Shown in pieces: positions 38,213 through 47,067 of a stretch of 64,000 nucleotides of DNA. Numbering within the stretch: position 1 is the first letter of the stretch; each line of letters starts with the position of its first letter. Made by a program: the position numbers and the translations under genes. The stretch spans positions 68,394 to 132,393 of the forward strand of contig NZ_BJFL01000007.1 of the NCBI RefSeq assembly GCF_005405885.1, given 5' to 3'. The stretch comes from Gandjariella thermophila (GTDB taxonomy: Bacteria > Actinomycetota > Actinomycetes > Mycobacteriales > Pseudonocardiaceae). The notes under the pieces are model-generated. The model saw only the letters and a list, made by a program, of their open reading frames with translations, did not search any database and was not told where the DNA came from.

Positions 38213-38653
38213 CTACCTGGTGGCCTCCACCCGCCGCTTGAGCTCCTTGAGTGCGGTATCCATGATCATCTTCTCCGCCTTGCGCTTGAACATACCGATC
38301 ATCGGGATGGCCAGGCTGACCGCAAGGGTGTAGGTCACCTTGGTGCCCTCCGGCACCGGCTCCAGGCGATAGCTCCCTTGCTGCGCCTTCTGCATCTGTC
38401 CCTTGACCAGCGTCCAGCTGACCGCAAGGCCGTCGTCGGCCCAGTCGTACGCGAGCACGTACTCGTCCTTGACCACGCCGGCGTCCAAGATGAACCGGAC
38501 CTGCGCGGCGCGGCCGTCGGCATCCGAGGAGAGCACCTCGGTCTGCTTGACCGCGTTCGTCCACTCCGGATACGCCGCGAAGTCGGCGATGACCGCCATG
38601 ATCTCTTCCGGCGGCGCCTCGATCACGATGGACTGCGTGGACTCGTCGGCCAT
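38213..38653 (-). CDS. SRPBCC family (polyketide cyclase/START-like) protein, Rv2185c-like
   Basis: 146-residue START-like protein, beginning TQSIVIEAPPEEIMAVIADF and AYPEWTNAVKQTEVL, the usual SRPBCC N-terminus, with a C-terminal amphipathic helix AEKMIMDTALKELKRRVE closing the hydrophobic pocket. M. tuberculosis Rv2185c (TB16.3) has the same size and position. It is probably a small-hydrophobic-ligand binder; the ligand is unknown. First gene of the run leading into the ArsA-like ATPase, 15 bp upstream of it. Confidence 0.87.
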   Translation of the reverse strand: MADESTQSIVIEAPPEEIMAVIADFAAYPEWTNAVKQTEVLSSDADGRAAQVRFILDAGVVKDEYVLAYDWADDGLAVSWTLVKGQMQKAQQGSYRLEPVPEGTKVTYTLAVSLAIPMIGMFKRKAEKMIMDTALKELKRRVEATR

Positions 38654-38679
38654 GTCCGGCAGGCTACCTGGTCGGGTTC

Positions 38680-39468
38680 TCACCACCGCAGCACGTAGGG
38701 CCGGGCGGTGCGTTTGAAGTGGCCCACATTCACGCATTCGGTCCTGCCCACCCGCATGCGCCTGGCCAGGGGTTGATGGACGTGACCGAACAGTGACCAG
38801 CGGGGGCGGTGCCGGACGATGGCGTCCAACAGCGCCGCCGAGCCGCGTTCCGGGCGGCGGGCCACCACGTCGTAGGTCAACTCCGGCACGGCGGGCGGGA
38901 TGTGCGTGCACACCACGTCCACCTCGCCCAGACGGGCCACCGCGGCCCCGAAGTCCTCCTCGGTGCGCAGGTACGGTCGCCAGCCGCCGCCGGAGCGGGG
39001 CACCGCGCCCGGTGGCAGCAGGGCGCCGCCGGCGAAGCCGAACCGCAGCTCGCCGATCTTGGCGACCTCGCCGTCCAGGATGTGCACCCTGCGGCCGGCG
39101 AACTCCGGCCACAGCGCGGGCGCGTCGACGTTGCCGGGGGTGGCGTAGGTGGGCGCGGTCATCGCGGCGAACAGTTTCTCGTACTGCTCGCGGACCGCCT
39201 CGATGATCACCGTCTCCGGGTCGTCCAGGCTCGCCCACAGCGACCGGGCGTACGCGGCGATCTCCGCGCCCTGCCGGTTTCGGCGCAGCTCGGCGAAGGT
39301 GGCCACCTTGTCCGGGCCGAAGATCGCGCCGAGGATGCCCCGGGAGTGGTCGTGGTAGTCGACGAAGTCGAGCAGGTCGCCGAGGACCACGAGGGCGTCC
39401 GCGCCCTCCCCCGCCCGTGCCAGGGCATCGGCGTTGCCGTGCACGTCGGACACCACATGGACCCGCAC
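38680..39468 (-). CDS. Calcineurin-like metallophosphoesterase
   Basis: 262-residue metallophosphoesterase. Metal-binding motifs in order: VVSDVHGNADAL, LVVLGDLLDF, TPGNVD (GNxD in place of GNHE), CTHIPP and LFGHVHQPL, all needed for a di-metal site. GTG at 39468 gives the family-like start MRVHVVSDVHGN; a longer frame upstream is an artefact of composition. It probably hydrolyses a phosphomonoester or nucleotide; substrate is not evident. Divergent from fadD15. Confidence 0.87.
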   Translation of the reverse strand: MRVHVVSDVHGNADALARAGEGADALVVLGDLLDFVDYHDHSRGILGAIFGPDKVATFAELRRNRQGAEIAAYARSLWASLDDPETVIIEAVREQYEKLFAAMTAPTYATPGNVDAPALWPEFAGRRVHILDGEVAKIGELRFGFAGGALLPPGAVPRSGGGWRPYLRTEEDFGAAVARLGEVDVVCTHIPPAVPELTYDVVARRPERGSAALLDAIVRHRPRWSLFGHVHQPLARRMRVGRTECVNVGHFKRTARPYVLRW

Positions 39469-39718
39469 ACGGATGACCTTACGGGAAAAGCCGGTCGGTC
39501 CGTGGCCGCCGAATCCCGGCCGGGGCCGGCCGATCGGCGCCGGCCGGCCGGGCATTTGCCCACCGCGGGTCAGACGTACGGCAGGCTGCATAGCCCGCCC
39601 GCCGACAGGGCACACTGCCATAAGGAGGAACGCGAACCGGTTACGGGCCTACCCAGTTGGCGTAGCGGCACGCTAGGTTTCCTCACCAGTAACAAGCAAC
39701 GGTGCGGAGGTTGTTGAC

Positions 39719-41533
39719 GTGCGGGAGTTCAGCGGTGCCGCCGCCATCAAGGTGGCCCCCGATGAGAACCTCACCGACATGGTGTGGGCGAACGCGGAAC
39801 GCTTTGGCAATGCTGTTAGCTTCCGCCGCCAGATCGATGGCACGTGGGTGGACGTGACGACCCGGGACTTCGCCGCCCAGGTGTTCGCGGTCGCCAAGGG
39901 CCTGATCGCCGCCGGACTCCAGGTCGGGGACCGGGTCGGCCTGATGTCCAAGACACGCTACGAGTGGACGCTGCTGGACTTCGCCATCTGGGCGGCGGGC
40001 TGCGTCACGGTGCCGATCTACGAGACCTCGTCCGCCGAGCAGGTCGAGTGGATCATGTCCGACTCCGGGGCGCGGGCGCTGTTCGTGGAGACGGCGGCGC
40101 ACCGGCAGACCGTGGAGACGGTGCGGGACCGGCTGGTCCAGGTGCGGCACATCTGGCAGATCGAGGCGCCGGCGGGTAATCCGGCCGCGGGCGCGGTGGA
40201 ACACCTCGGCGCGGCCGGCCGCCAGGTGCCCGACCCCGAGGTGCGCCGCCGCTGCCGCAGCGTGCGCGCCGACGACACGGCGACGATCATCTACACCTCG
40301 GGCACCACCGGCCGGCCCAAGGGTTGTGAGCTGACCCACCGCAACCTGCTGTCCGAGGTCCGCGCCGCGATCAACGGCTTCCCCCAGCTCATGCAGCCGG
40401 GCAAGTCGATGCTGATGTTCCTGCCCATGGCGCACGTGCTGGCCAGGGCGATCACCGTGTGCTGCGTGTACGCGCGCACCACCCTCGGGCACACCTCGGA
40501 CGTGAAGAACCTGGTCGCCGCGCTGGGATCGTTCCGGCCGAGCTTCGTGCTCGCCGTGCCCCGGGTCTTCGAGAAGGTCTACAACACGGCCAAGCAGAAG
40601 GCGCACTCCGAGGGCAAGGGCCGGATCTTCGACGCCGCGGAGGCCGCCGCCGTCGAGTACAGCAAGGCGCAGGACAGCGGCAACGCCAAGATCACGCTGC
40701 GGGTCAAGCACGCGGTGTTCGACAAGCTGGTGTACGGCAAGCTGCGGGCCGCGCTGGGCGGCCGGTGCGAGGCCGCGGTGTCCGGCGGGGCGCCGCTCGG
40801 CGAGCGGCTGGCGCACTTCTTCCGGGGCATCGGCCTGCCGGTGCTGGAGGGCTACGGGCTGACCGAGACCACCGCCGCGGCCACGGTGAACACCTACGAC
40901 GCCTACAAGGTGGGCACGGTGGGCCGGCCGGTGGCGGGCACCAGCGTGCGGATCGCCGAGGACGGCGAGATCCTGATCAGGGGGCCGGTGGTGTTCCATC
41001 GGTACTGGAACAACGAGCAGGCCACCAAGGAGGCCAAGGAGGACGACGGCTGGTTCCACACCGGCGACCTCGGCCAGCTCGACACGGACGGCTTCCTGCG
41101 GATCACCGGACGGAAGAAGGAGATCATCGTCACCGCGGGCGGCAAGAACGTCGCCCCGGCGGTGCTCGAGGACCGGCTCCGCGCGCACCCGCTGATCAGC
41201 CAGTGCATGGTGGTCGGCGACAAGCAGCCGTTCATCGGCGCGCTGATCACCATCGACCCGGACTTCTTCCCGGCGTGGAAGGAGCAGCACGGCAAGCCCG
41301 CGCACGCCGAGGTCGCGCACCTGGTCAACGACCCCGACCTGCGCGCGGAGATCCAGCAGGCGATCGACGAGGCGAACAAGGCGGTGTCCAACGCCGAGGC
41401 GATCAAGAAGTTCCGCATCCTGCCGACGGACTTCACCGAGGACACCGGCGAGCTCACGCCGAGCCTGAAGCTGAAGCGCAACGTGGTCGCCAAGAACCAC
41501 GCGCACGAGATCGACGCGATCTACGCGTCCTGA
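39719..41533 (+). CDS. fadD15: Long-chain fatty acid-CoA ligase (FadD15-like)
   Basis: 604-residue AMP-forming acyl-CoA synthetase activating long-chain fatty acids. Motifs: P-loop YTSGTTGRPKG, linker and FACS region DDGWFHTGDLG, adenine-binding GYGLTETTAAATVN, and GRKKEIIVTAGGKNV with the catalytic Lys further on in PSLKLKRN. GTG at 39719 has GGAGG eight bases upstream. Position next to pimB matches Rv2187-Rv2188c. The terminator at 41550 separates it from the convergent pimB. Confidence 0.95.
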   Translation: MREFSGAAAIKVAPDENLTDMVWANAERFGNAVSFRRQIDGTWVDVTTRDFAAQVFAVAKGLIAAGLQVGDRVGLMSKTRYEWTLLDFAIWAAGCVTVPIYETSSAEQVEWIMSDSGARALFVETAAHRQTVETVRDRLVQVRHIWQIEAPAGNPAAGAVEHLGAAGRQVPDPEVRRRCRSVRADDTATIIYTSGTTGRPKGCELTHRNLLSEVRAAINGFPQLMQPGKSMLMFLPMAHVLARAITVCCVYARTTLGHTSDVKNLVAALGSFRPSFVLAVPRVFEKVYNTAKQKAHSEGKGRIFDAAEAAAVEYSKAQDSGNAKITLRVKHAVFDKLVYGKLRAALGGRCEAAVSGGAPLGERLAHFFRGIGLPVLEGYGLTETTAAATVNTYDAYKVGTVGRPVAGTSVRIAEDGEILIRGPVVFHRYWNNEQATKEAKEDDGWFHTGDLGQLDTDGFLRITGRKKEIIVTAGGKNVAPAVLEDRLRAHPLISQCMVVGDKQPFIGALITIDPDFFPAWKEQHGKPAHAEVAHLVNDPDLRAEIQQAIDEANKAVSNAEAIKKFRILPTDFTEDTGELTPSLKLKRNVVAKNHAHEIDAIYAS

Positions 41534-41549
41534 GCACCGGCCGCGGCGT

Positions 41550-41573
41550 GCCCACCCGGCGTGCGGGGTGGGC
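41550..41573. terminator. Bidirectional terminator between fadD15 and pimB
   Basis: GCCCACCC at 41550-41557 pairs with GGGTGGGC at 41566-41573, an 8-bp stem with an 8-base loop, midway between two convergent stops. Confidence 0.7.
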
Positions 41574-41584
41574 CCGTCGTGGGG

Positions 41585-42721
41585 TCAGCCGCCGATCAGG
41601 GCGGCGAGCCGGGCGGCGAGGTCGTCCCAGCGCCAGCGGGTGGCCATCCAGTCGCGGCCGGCCTTGCCCATCGCGGCGGCCGCCTCCGGGTCGGCGAGCA
41701 GCCCGGCCACCGCGCCGGCGACCGCGGACACCTCGCGACCGTCGACGACGTGGCCGGTGACTCCGTCCTGCACGGTCTCCGGGGCGCCGCCGGAGTTGCC
41801 GGCGACCACCGGCAGCCCGGTGGCCGATGCCTCCAGCAGCGCGATGCCCAGGCCCTCGACGTCCAGCCCGCCGCCGCGGGTGCGGCACGGCATGGCGAAC
41901 ACGTCGCCGGCGGCGTAGTGGCCGGGCAGCTCGGGCCACGGCACCGAGCCGGTGAGCACCACGTGGTCGTCCACACCGGACTCGGCGGCGAGGCGGCGCA
42001 GCCGGTCCCTGGCCGGGCCGCCGCCCACCAGCAGTAGCTTCGCCCCAGGCACCCGGCGCCGGATCTCCGGCAGGGCGCGCACCAGCACGTCCTGGCCCTT
42101 GCGCGGCACCAGCCGGGACACGCACACCACCACCGGCGCCTCACCCAGCCGGTAGCGCCGGCGCAGTTCGGCGCGGGCCGCCGGGTCCGGCCGGAACACC
42201 GAGGTGTCCACCCCGGACGGCAGGTGCTCCAGCGCGGCCATCGGGCCGAACGCCGAGGCGAACCGGGAGCGGGTGTACTTCGACACGTAGGTCACCACGT
42301 CCACAGTGGAGCCGATGCGGCGCAGCGCCCGCCGCGCACCGGGCAGCATCGACCAACCCACCTCGTGCCCGTGCGTGCAGGCGACCACGCGCCCGGCCCC
42401 CGCCGCACGCAGCCACGGGGTGAGCAACGCCAGCGGCGCGGCGGCCCCGAACCACACCGCCTCGCACCGCTCGGCCCGCATCACCTCCCGCGCCCGGCGC
42501 AGCACCTCCGGCACCGGCAGCATCAGCGAGGTCGGGTGCCGCACCACCGGGAACGGCGCGGCGGCGTCGAACTCGGGATGCGCCCCGGACCGGCCGTGCC
42601 AGGCCGGGGCGTAGACCACCAGGCTGTCCCCGGGCAGCCGGGTGGCCAGTGCATGCAGGTACGCCTGGATGCCGCCGGGCCGCGGTGGGAAGTCGTTGGT
42701 CACCAGCAGGGTCCGATGCAC
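41585..42721 (-). CDS. pimB: GDP-mannose-dependent phosphatidylinositol mannoside mannosyltransferase PimB
   Basis: 378-residue GT4 enzyme that adds the second mannose in PIM synthesis at the cytoplasmic face. The N-terminal Gly-rich loop is FPPRPGGIQAYL; donor-binding residues are in SRLVPRKGQDVL and the E-x7-E motif in EGLGIALLEASATGLPVV. The start is GTG at 42721. The size and neighbour match M. tuberculosis Rv2188c. With mptA and idsA2 in the same window it supports LM/LAM-type lipoglycan synthesis. Confidence 0.93.
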   Translation of the reverse strand: MHRTLLVTNDFPPRPGGIQAYLHALATRLPGDSLVVYAPAWHGRSGAHPEFDAAAPFPVVRHPTSLMLPVPEVLRRAREVMRAERCEAVWFGAAAPLALLTPWLRAAGAGRVVACTHGHEVGWSMLPGARRALRRIGSTVDVVTYVSKYTRSRFASAFGPMAALEHLPSGVDTSVFRPDPAARAELRRRYRLGEAPVVVCVSRLVPRKGQDVLVRALPEIRRRVPGAKLLLVGGGPARDRLRRLAAESGVDDHVVLTGSVPWPELPGHYAAGDVFAMPCRTRGGGLDVEGLGIALLEASATGLPVVAGNSGGAPETVQDGVTGHVVDGREVSAVAGAVAGLLADPEAAAAMGKAGRDWMATRWRWDDLAARLAALIGG

Positions 42722-42730
42722 CGGGCGAGA

Positions 42731-44083
42731 CTATCGGTCGCCGGTCGCACCGGCCGAGCCAAGGTGACCGGACAGGTAGTTCCGCCAGCCGGCGACGAGC
42801 CCGGCATGGTCGATACCGGCGACGGCGCGCAGCGCGGCGTCCACTTCGGACCAGGAGGGACGGGCCAGGCCGGCGATCCGCCGGTAGAGCTCGACCAGTC
42901 GCGGTTCGCCGACCCGCTCGGCGAGGTAGCGCACCGCCGTCCAGGCCTCCTGGTAGGCGAGGTCGAGCCGGGCCGCGCCGGCGCGGAAGTCGGCGTCGTC
43001 GGGCAGCGCGTCCGGGGTCCGGCCGGCGCGGACCAGGTCGGCCAGGTCACCGGCGGCCTGCGCGAGCGGGATGCCGCTGTCCCGGTAGCCGAGGTAGTCG
43101 GCGAACCCCTCCAGCAGCCACATCGGTGCCCCGTCCACGGTTGCCGCCCTGGCCGCGACGTGGGTGACCTCGTGGCGCAGCACGACCCGCAGCGTCTGCG
43201 TCGACATCCGGCCCGCGGTGTCCGCGTTGAGCACCACCCGCTGGCCCTCGGCGGTGTGCCCGGCCAGGCTCACCCGGTCCGCGATGGCCACCGCGGCGAT
43301 CGCGTCCACCGAGAACTCCGGCCCGACGAGGGCGCGCATCTCGGCGCCACCCGCGGGCACCAGCACGGCCACCCGCCGCGGCCACCCGGCGCCCCACACC
43401 GCGGCGACCGCGCCCACCGCGGCGTCCAGTTCGGCGGCCACCCGGTCGGCCAGCGCCGTGCCTTCCGCACCGGGGTGCGCGATGACCAGCCCGGACCGGG
43501 TGTGCCGGACCAGGCAGGGGCCGAAGTCCCACGGCCCGCGCCAGGTGTCCCGGCCGGCGGCGGCCAGAGCGGTGTCCGAGGCGAGGTACCAGTCCGGGCC
43601 CCGCCGGTCGAACAGGTAGCCCATCGGCCGCGTGGTGGGGACCTCGTCGACCTCGGCCAGCGCGTACCGTAGCACCACCCGCGGCGCCCACAGCTCGTCC
43701 GCGCCGGCGAGCGCGGCGGGCGATCCGGGATCCAGCGCGTCGTCCGGGTCCACCCGGTACTCCCACACCCGCAGCGGCACGCCGCCGAGGTCACGGAACA
43801 GGGCACGCTGGGCGGCGCGGAAGGACGGGTCGGCGCCCGGGTCGACGGTGGCCATGAACCCGGCCTCGTCCCGGCCCAGCACCGCCACGGCGCGGCGGTG
43901 CAGCAGGTCCGCCACGGCGAGCGCGGCGGCCGAGCCGCTCCGGTGTCCGGCGGGCCCGTCGACGCCGGACGGCGCGGCGCCGTCGCGGAGCAGGCCGGCC
44001 GGCGACACCAGCACCAGGCCGGCCAGCAGGACCGCGGCCACGGCCGCGACCAGCCACGCCCGAAACCGCGTGTCCCCCGTCAC
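42731..44083 (-). CDS. Membrane-anchored HExxH metallopeptidase-like protein
   Basis: 450-residue secreted or membrane-anchored protein. An N-terminal helix (LVAAVAAVLLAGLVLVSPAG) anchors it; the rest is extracytoplasmic. Residues 330-375 carry VVLRHEVTHVAARA and then MWLLEGFADYLGYR, the HExxH plus downstream Glu layout of gluzincins of the peptidase MA clan. A preceding nuclear-transport-factor-like region (about residues 55-185) is suggested by WYLASDTALAAAG. The start is GTG at 44083. It ends 9 bp upstream of pimB, so the two may share a transcript. Substrate unknown. Confidence 0.75.
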   Translation of the reverse strand: MTGDTRFRAWLVAAVAAVLLAGLVLVSPAGLLRDGAAPSGVDGPAGHRSGSAAALAVADLLHRRAVAVLGRDEAGFMATVDPGADPSFRAAQRALFRDLGGVPLRVWEYRVDPDDALDPGSPAALAGADELWAPRVVLRYALAEVDEVPTTRPMGYLFDRRGPDWYLASDTALAAAGRDTWRGPWDFGPCLVRHTRSGLVIAHPGAEGTALADRVAAELDAAVGAVAAVWGAGWPRRVAVLVPAGGAEMRALVGPEFSVDAIAAVAIADRVSLAGHTAEGQRVVLNADTAGRMSTQTLRVVLRHEVTHVAARAATVDGAPMWLLEGFADYLGYRDSGIPLAQAAGDLADLVRAGRTPDALPDDADFRAGAARLDLAYQEAWTAVRYLAERVGEPRLVELYRRIAGLARPSWSEVDAALRAVAGIDHAGLVAGWRNYLSGHLGSAGATGDR

Positions 44084-44180
44084 ATTCGGATGCTAGGTAG
44101 CCGGGGACGACCGGGGCCGGGCGACGTGGCGCACCGGCCCCGGTCGGGTGAGCTGGATGCCCCGGCCGTCCGTGCCGGGG

Positions 44181-45224
44181 TCAGCCGGCGAGGCGCTTGG
44201 CCCCGTAGTAGTCGCTGTACAGCGAGTGGATGCCGACCGGAACGCCCTCGGTGGACGCGTCGACCATCTTGTTCCCGCCCAGCGAGATGCCCACGTGGTG
44301 GATGGAGCTGGCCGAGCTGCCGAAGAACACCAGGTCACCCGGCTGGAGATCACTGCGGGAGACCGAGGTGCCGTAGTTGTACTGCGCGGCCGCGGAGTGC
44401 GGCAGGCTGATGCCGGCCTTGCCGAAGGCCCACATGGTCAGCCCGGAGCAGTCGAAGCTGTTCGGCCCGCTGCCGCCCCACACGTAGGGCGCGCCGCACT
44501 TGGACAGTGCCGCCTCCAGCGCGGTGGCCACCGCTCCGGTGCCCAGGTTGGCGGCGCCGCACGCCGCGCTGCCCATCAGCGAGCTCTTCTGTGCCGCGGT
44601 CAGCCGGTTCATTGCGGCCCGCAGCTGGGTGATCTGGTTTTGCAGGTCCTGCTTGTGCGCCGCGATCGCCTGGGTGAGCTGCGCGGCCGCGTCGGTGGCC
44701 TGCTGGGCCCGCCGCTGCGCGTCCTCCGCGCGCTTGCGCGCGTCCGCGGCCTGCGCCACGGCGGCGGCGAGCTTGCTCATCACGTCGTAGTTGTCGCTGG
44801 CCAGGATGTTCAACGCGGCCGAGCGGTCCAGGAAGTCCTGGGCGGAGTTGCTGGTAAGTAATGCGGAGAGCTGGTTGAACCGCGCGCCCTGGAAGGACGC
44901 GTCGGTGAGCTGGTCGACCTGCCCGCGGAACTGGTCCTCGGCCGCCTGCGCCGCCGCCTCGAGCTGCTTGGCCTGCGCCAGGTCGGCGTTGGCCCGATCC
45001 AGGTCGCCCTGCTTGTTCTTCAGGTCGATCTGAGCCTTGAGCAGATCCTCGTTCACCTGCTCAGCCTGCGTGCTGAGCTGCTGGAACTGTTGCAGTGCAT
45101 CGCCTGCGTTGGTGGGGCCGTTCGGGTCCGCAGACGCCGGGGTCGAAGCCATCCCCACCGCAGCCATCACCGCGCCAGCGGCAACTGCTCCACGCATGGT
45201 GCGCTTGAGTTGGTGCGACGCCAC
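44181..45224 (-). CDS. NlpC/P60 peptidoglycan hydrolase (Rv2190c-like)
   Basis: 347-residue secreted endopeptidase that cleaves stem peptides. A signal peptide ends near ASTPASADP; residues 45-215 form long coiled-coil segments (ALQQFQQLSTQAEQVNEDLL onward) that probably autoinhibit or localise the enzyme; the last 110 residues are NlpC/P60 with catalytic Cys in FDCSGLTMW, His in IHHVGISLG and a third polar residue further on. GTG at 45224 is chosen over a TTG nine codons upstream: it has AAGGAG ten bases before it and a good signal peptide. A long structured leader precedes it. Confidence 0.92.
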   Translation of the reverse strand: MASHQLKRTMRGAVAAGAVMAAVGMASTPASADPNGPTNAGDALQQFQQLSTQAEQVNEDLLKAQIDLKNKQGDLDRANADLAQAKQLEAAAQAAEDQFRGQVDQLTDASFQGARFNQLSALLTSNSAQDFLDRSAALNILASDNYDVMSKLAAAVAQAADARKRAEDAQRRAQQATDAAAQLTQAIAAHKQDLQNQITQLRAAMNRLTAAQKSSLMGSAACGAANLGTGAVATALEAALSKCGAPYVWGGSGPNSFDCSGLTMWAFGKAGISLPHSAAAQYNYGTSVSRSDLQPGDLVFFGSSASSIHHVGISLGGNKMVDASTEGVPVGIHSLYSDYYGAKRLAG

Positions 45225-45629
45225 GTCGCGCGTGCTCCTTCGTCCTTCCAACCGCCCACGAAGCCACTCGCGAGGCGAGTGAGAGCGCAGGCGTCCATCG
45301 ACACGGGCACGCGCGCCCGCACCGGAATACGCCTGAACGCTGGCTCCGGTTCGGCACCCCGACTTGCCGATTCGGCGGTGACCTCGCGTAGTCGTCCTTT
45401 GTGGACGACTGCCCGCCGCGAGGTCTCGGCTAGGCTACGAAAAGTGAGCGGTTTCGTCCACTACCAGGGTCGGAAAAACGGGACGGACCGCGCGATACGT
45501 CCCTTCGGAGGAGCGTCGACTCCACGCCGTGACCAGCGGAACTGATCAAATGGCCGACCGATCACCCTTTGTGGGCACGAAACTCGTGGCGTTCCCCGAC
45601 CGGACCATTCCGCCCGATCGTGGAACCGC
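45225..45629. other. Long leader region of the NlpC/P60 gene
   Basis: 405 bp between the NYN gene stop and the NlpC/P60 start, both on the minus strand. It holds a long nested hairpin (45380-45425) and, on the transcribed strand, a run with CACCGCCGAATCGGC and GGGGTGCCGAACCGG (about 45340-45383), faintly resembling the first blocks of c-di-AMP (ydaO) riboswitches that often precede cell-wall hydrolase genes. The later ydaO blocks were not found. No gene is seen. Confidence 0.4.
45380..45425 (-). promoter_or_regulatory. Nested hairpin in the NlpC/P60 leader
   Basis: Outer arms GACCTCGCG (45380-45388) and CGCGAGGTC (45417-45425) are exact complements; within them AGTCGTCC (45390-45397) and GGACGACT (45403-45410) form a second perfect stem with a 5-base loop. 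In total 17 paired positions in 46 bp, about 155 bp before the gene. It could be part of a riboswitch, an attenuator, or a terminator of an upstream transcript. Confidence 0.5.
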
Positions 45630-47009
45630 TCACACCCGGCCGAGGCGGGCCAGCAACACCGAGGACGGCACCGGATGGGCGCCCCGGCGGCGGACCGAAT
45701 CGGCGACCGCGCGGTCGGAGGTGACCACGACCACCGGCCGACCCTCGGGTTCGGCGGTGACCAGCGCCCGGATCACGTCGTCGGCCAGCACGCCCGGATC
45801 GCTGAACAGTACCCGCACCCCGCGCGGCGCGGCCGAGGGCACCGCCACCACGCCCGCCCCGTCGAAGACCACGGTGACCTCCGCGCCGGTGCGCGCGGCC
45901 AGCACCGCAAGCTGGTGCACCAGCCGCTCACGCTGGTCGGAAAGGGGCAATTCGGGATAACCGGTCTTCGTCACGTTGTAGCCGTCGACGACCAGATGCA
46001 CCGAGGGCAGCGCGAGCAGGCGGTCCAGCGCGGCCGGGTCCTCCACCCGGCCCACCGCGCCCTGCGCCGGGGTGGCGCCGCGCACCATGTCCGCCGGCCT
46101 CGGCCCGGCCCCACCCAGCGCCAGCTCCCGGCGCAGCCCGGTGACCGCGCCGTCCAGGGTGTCCACCAGCAGCGCCAGCCGGACCTCGTCGGCCTGCCTG
46201 GCCTCCTTGGCCGACTGCCGCGCCACCTCCGCCTCGGCCTCGGCCCGCTGTGCCCGCACCCGCTCCGCCTCGGCGCGCTCCCGCTCCCGGTCCCGCTCCG
46301 CAGTCAGCGACTTCAACTCCGTCTCCGCCTCGGCGCGCACCGCCTCGACCCGCGCGGTGGCCTCCGCGGCGGCGTCCTTGGCCTCCCGCAGCCGCACGCC
46401 CTGCTCGCGCAGCCGCTTGCGCAGCCGCTCCAGCTCGGCCTCGCGTTCCTGGCGGACCCGCTCCGCCGCGCCCTGGGAGCCCTCCAGCTCCGCGCGCAGC
46501 CGCGCCACCTCGGACTCCAGCTTCTCCGCCCGGGCCAGCGCGGCGTCCCGCTCGGCCCGAAGCGCCGCCTCGCCGGCCCTGCGGGCCACCAGCTCGACGT
46601 AGTGCGTGGCCACCGGCTCGCCCAGCAACACGGCCGCGCAGGCCGCGGTCACCGCGTCCGGCGCGGTCACGTCCACCTGGGCCGGGCGATGCTCGCGGCA
46701 CCAGTGCACCACGGCGGTGCGGAAGGTGGGTGAGTCGCGCAGCGCGGCGAGCACCGCAGCGCCGCCCAGCCGCGCCCGCTTGGCTGGCGCGAACCGGGCC
46801 ACCGGGCGAAGTTGCTGCGGAACGTCCACTCTGGCCATGTCGCCCAGCGCCTCGGCGCCGATCTCGGCCAGCCGGGTACGGACGGCCTCCGGCAGGGCCT
46901 CCCAGTCCACAGTAGACTCAGCATACGCAGCGGCGGAACCGTCCACGGTGGACGGCTCGGACTCGGGAACCTGCTGCTCGGGTTCCTCGGGCTGCGCTGA
47001 CGGTGCCAC
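45630..47009 (-). CDS. NYN domain (YacP-like) RNase/RNA-binding protein with coiled coil
   Basis: 459-residue protein. Residues 30-150 are helical (LPEAVRTRLAEIGAEAL; LGGAAVLAALRDSPTFRTAV); 150-290 is a very long charged coiled coil (LARAEKLESEVARLRAELEG onward); the last 150 residues are a NYN/PIN-like domain with LVVDGYNVTKTGYPE, VVFDGAG, and VVVTSDRAVADSVR, giving the acidic residues of the site. Such proteins act in RNA processing. The GTG at 47009 has GGAGG too close (one base), so the real start may be slightly further in. No operon partner is clear. Confidence 0.82.
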   Translation of the reverse strand: MAPSAQPEEPEQQVPESEPSTVDGSAAAYAESTVDWEALPEAVRTRLAEIGAEALGDMARVDVPQQLRPVARFAPAKRARLGGAAVLAALRDSPTFRTAVVHWCREHRPAQVDVTAPDAVTAACAAVLLGEPVATHYVELVARRAGEAALRAERDAALARAEKLESEVARLRAELEGSQGAAERVRQEREAELERLRKRLREQGVRLREAKDAAAEATARVEAVRAEAETELKSLTAERDRERERAEAERVRAQRAEAEAEVARQSAKEARQADEVRLALLVDTLDGAVTGLRRELALGGAGPRPADMVRGATPAQGAVGRVEDPAALDRLLALPSVHLVVDGYNVTKTGYPELPLSDQRERLVHQLAVLAARTGAEVTVVFDGAGVVAVPSAAPRGVRVLFSDPGVLADDVIRALVTAEPEGRPVVVVTSDRAVADSVRRRGAHPVPSSVLLARLGRV

Positions 47010-47067
47010 TCCTCCAGGCTAGTCCGGCCCCACCGGACACATCGACCCGCGCGGCCCAGGGATTGCG

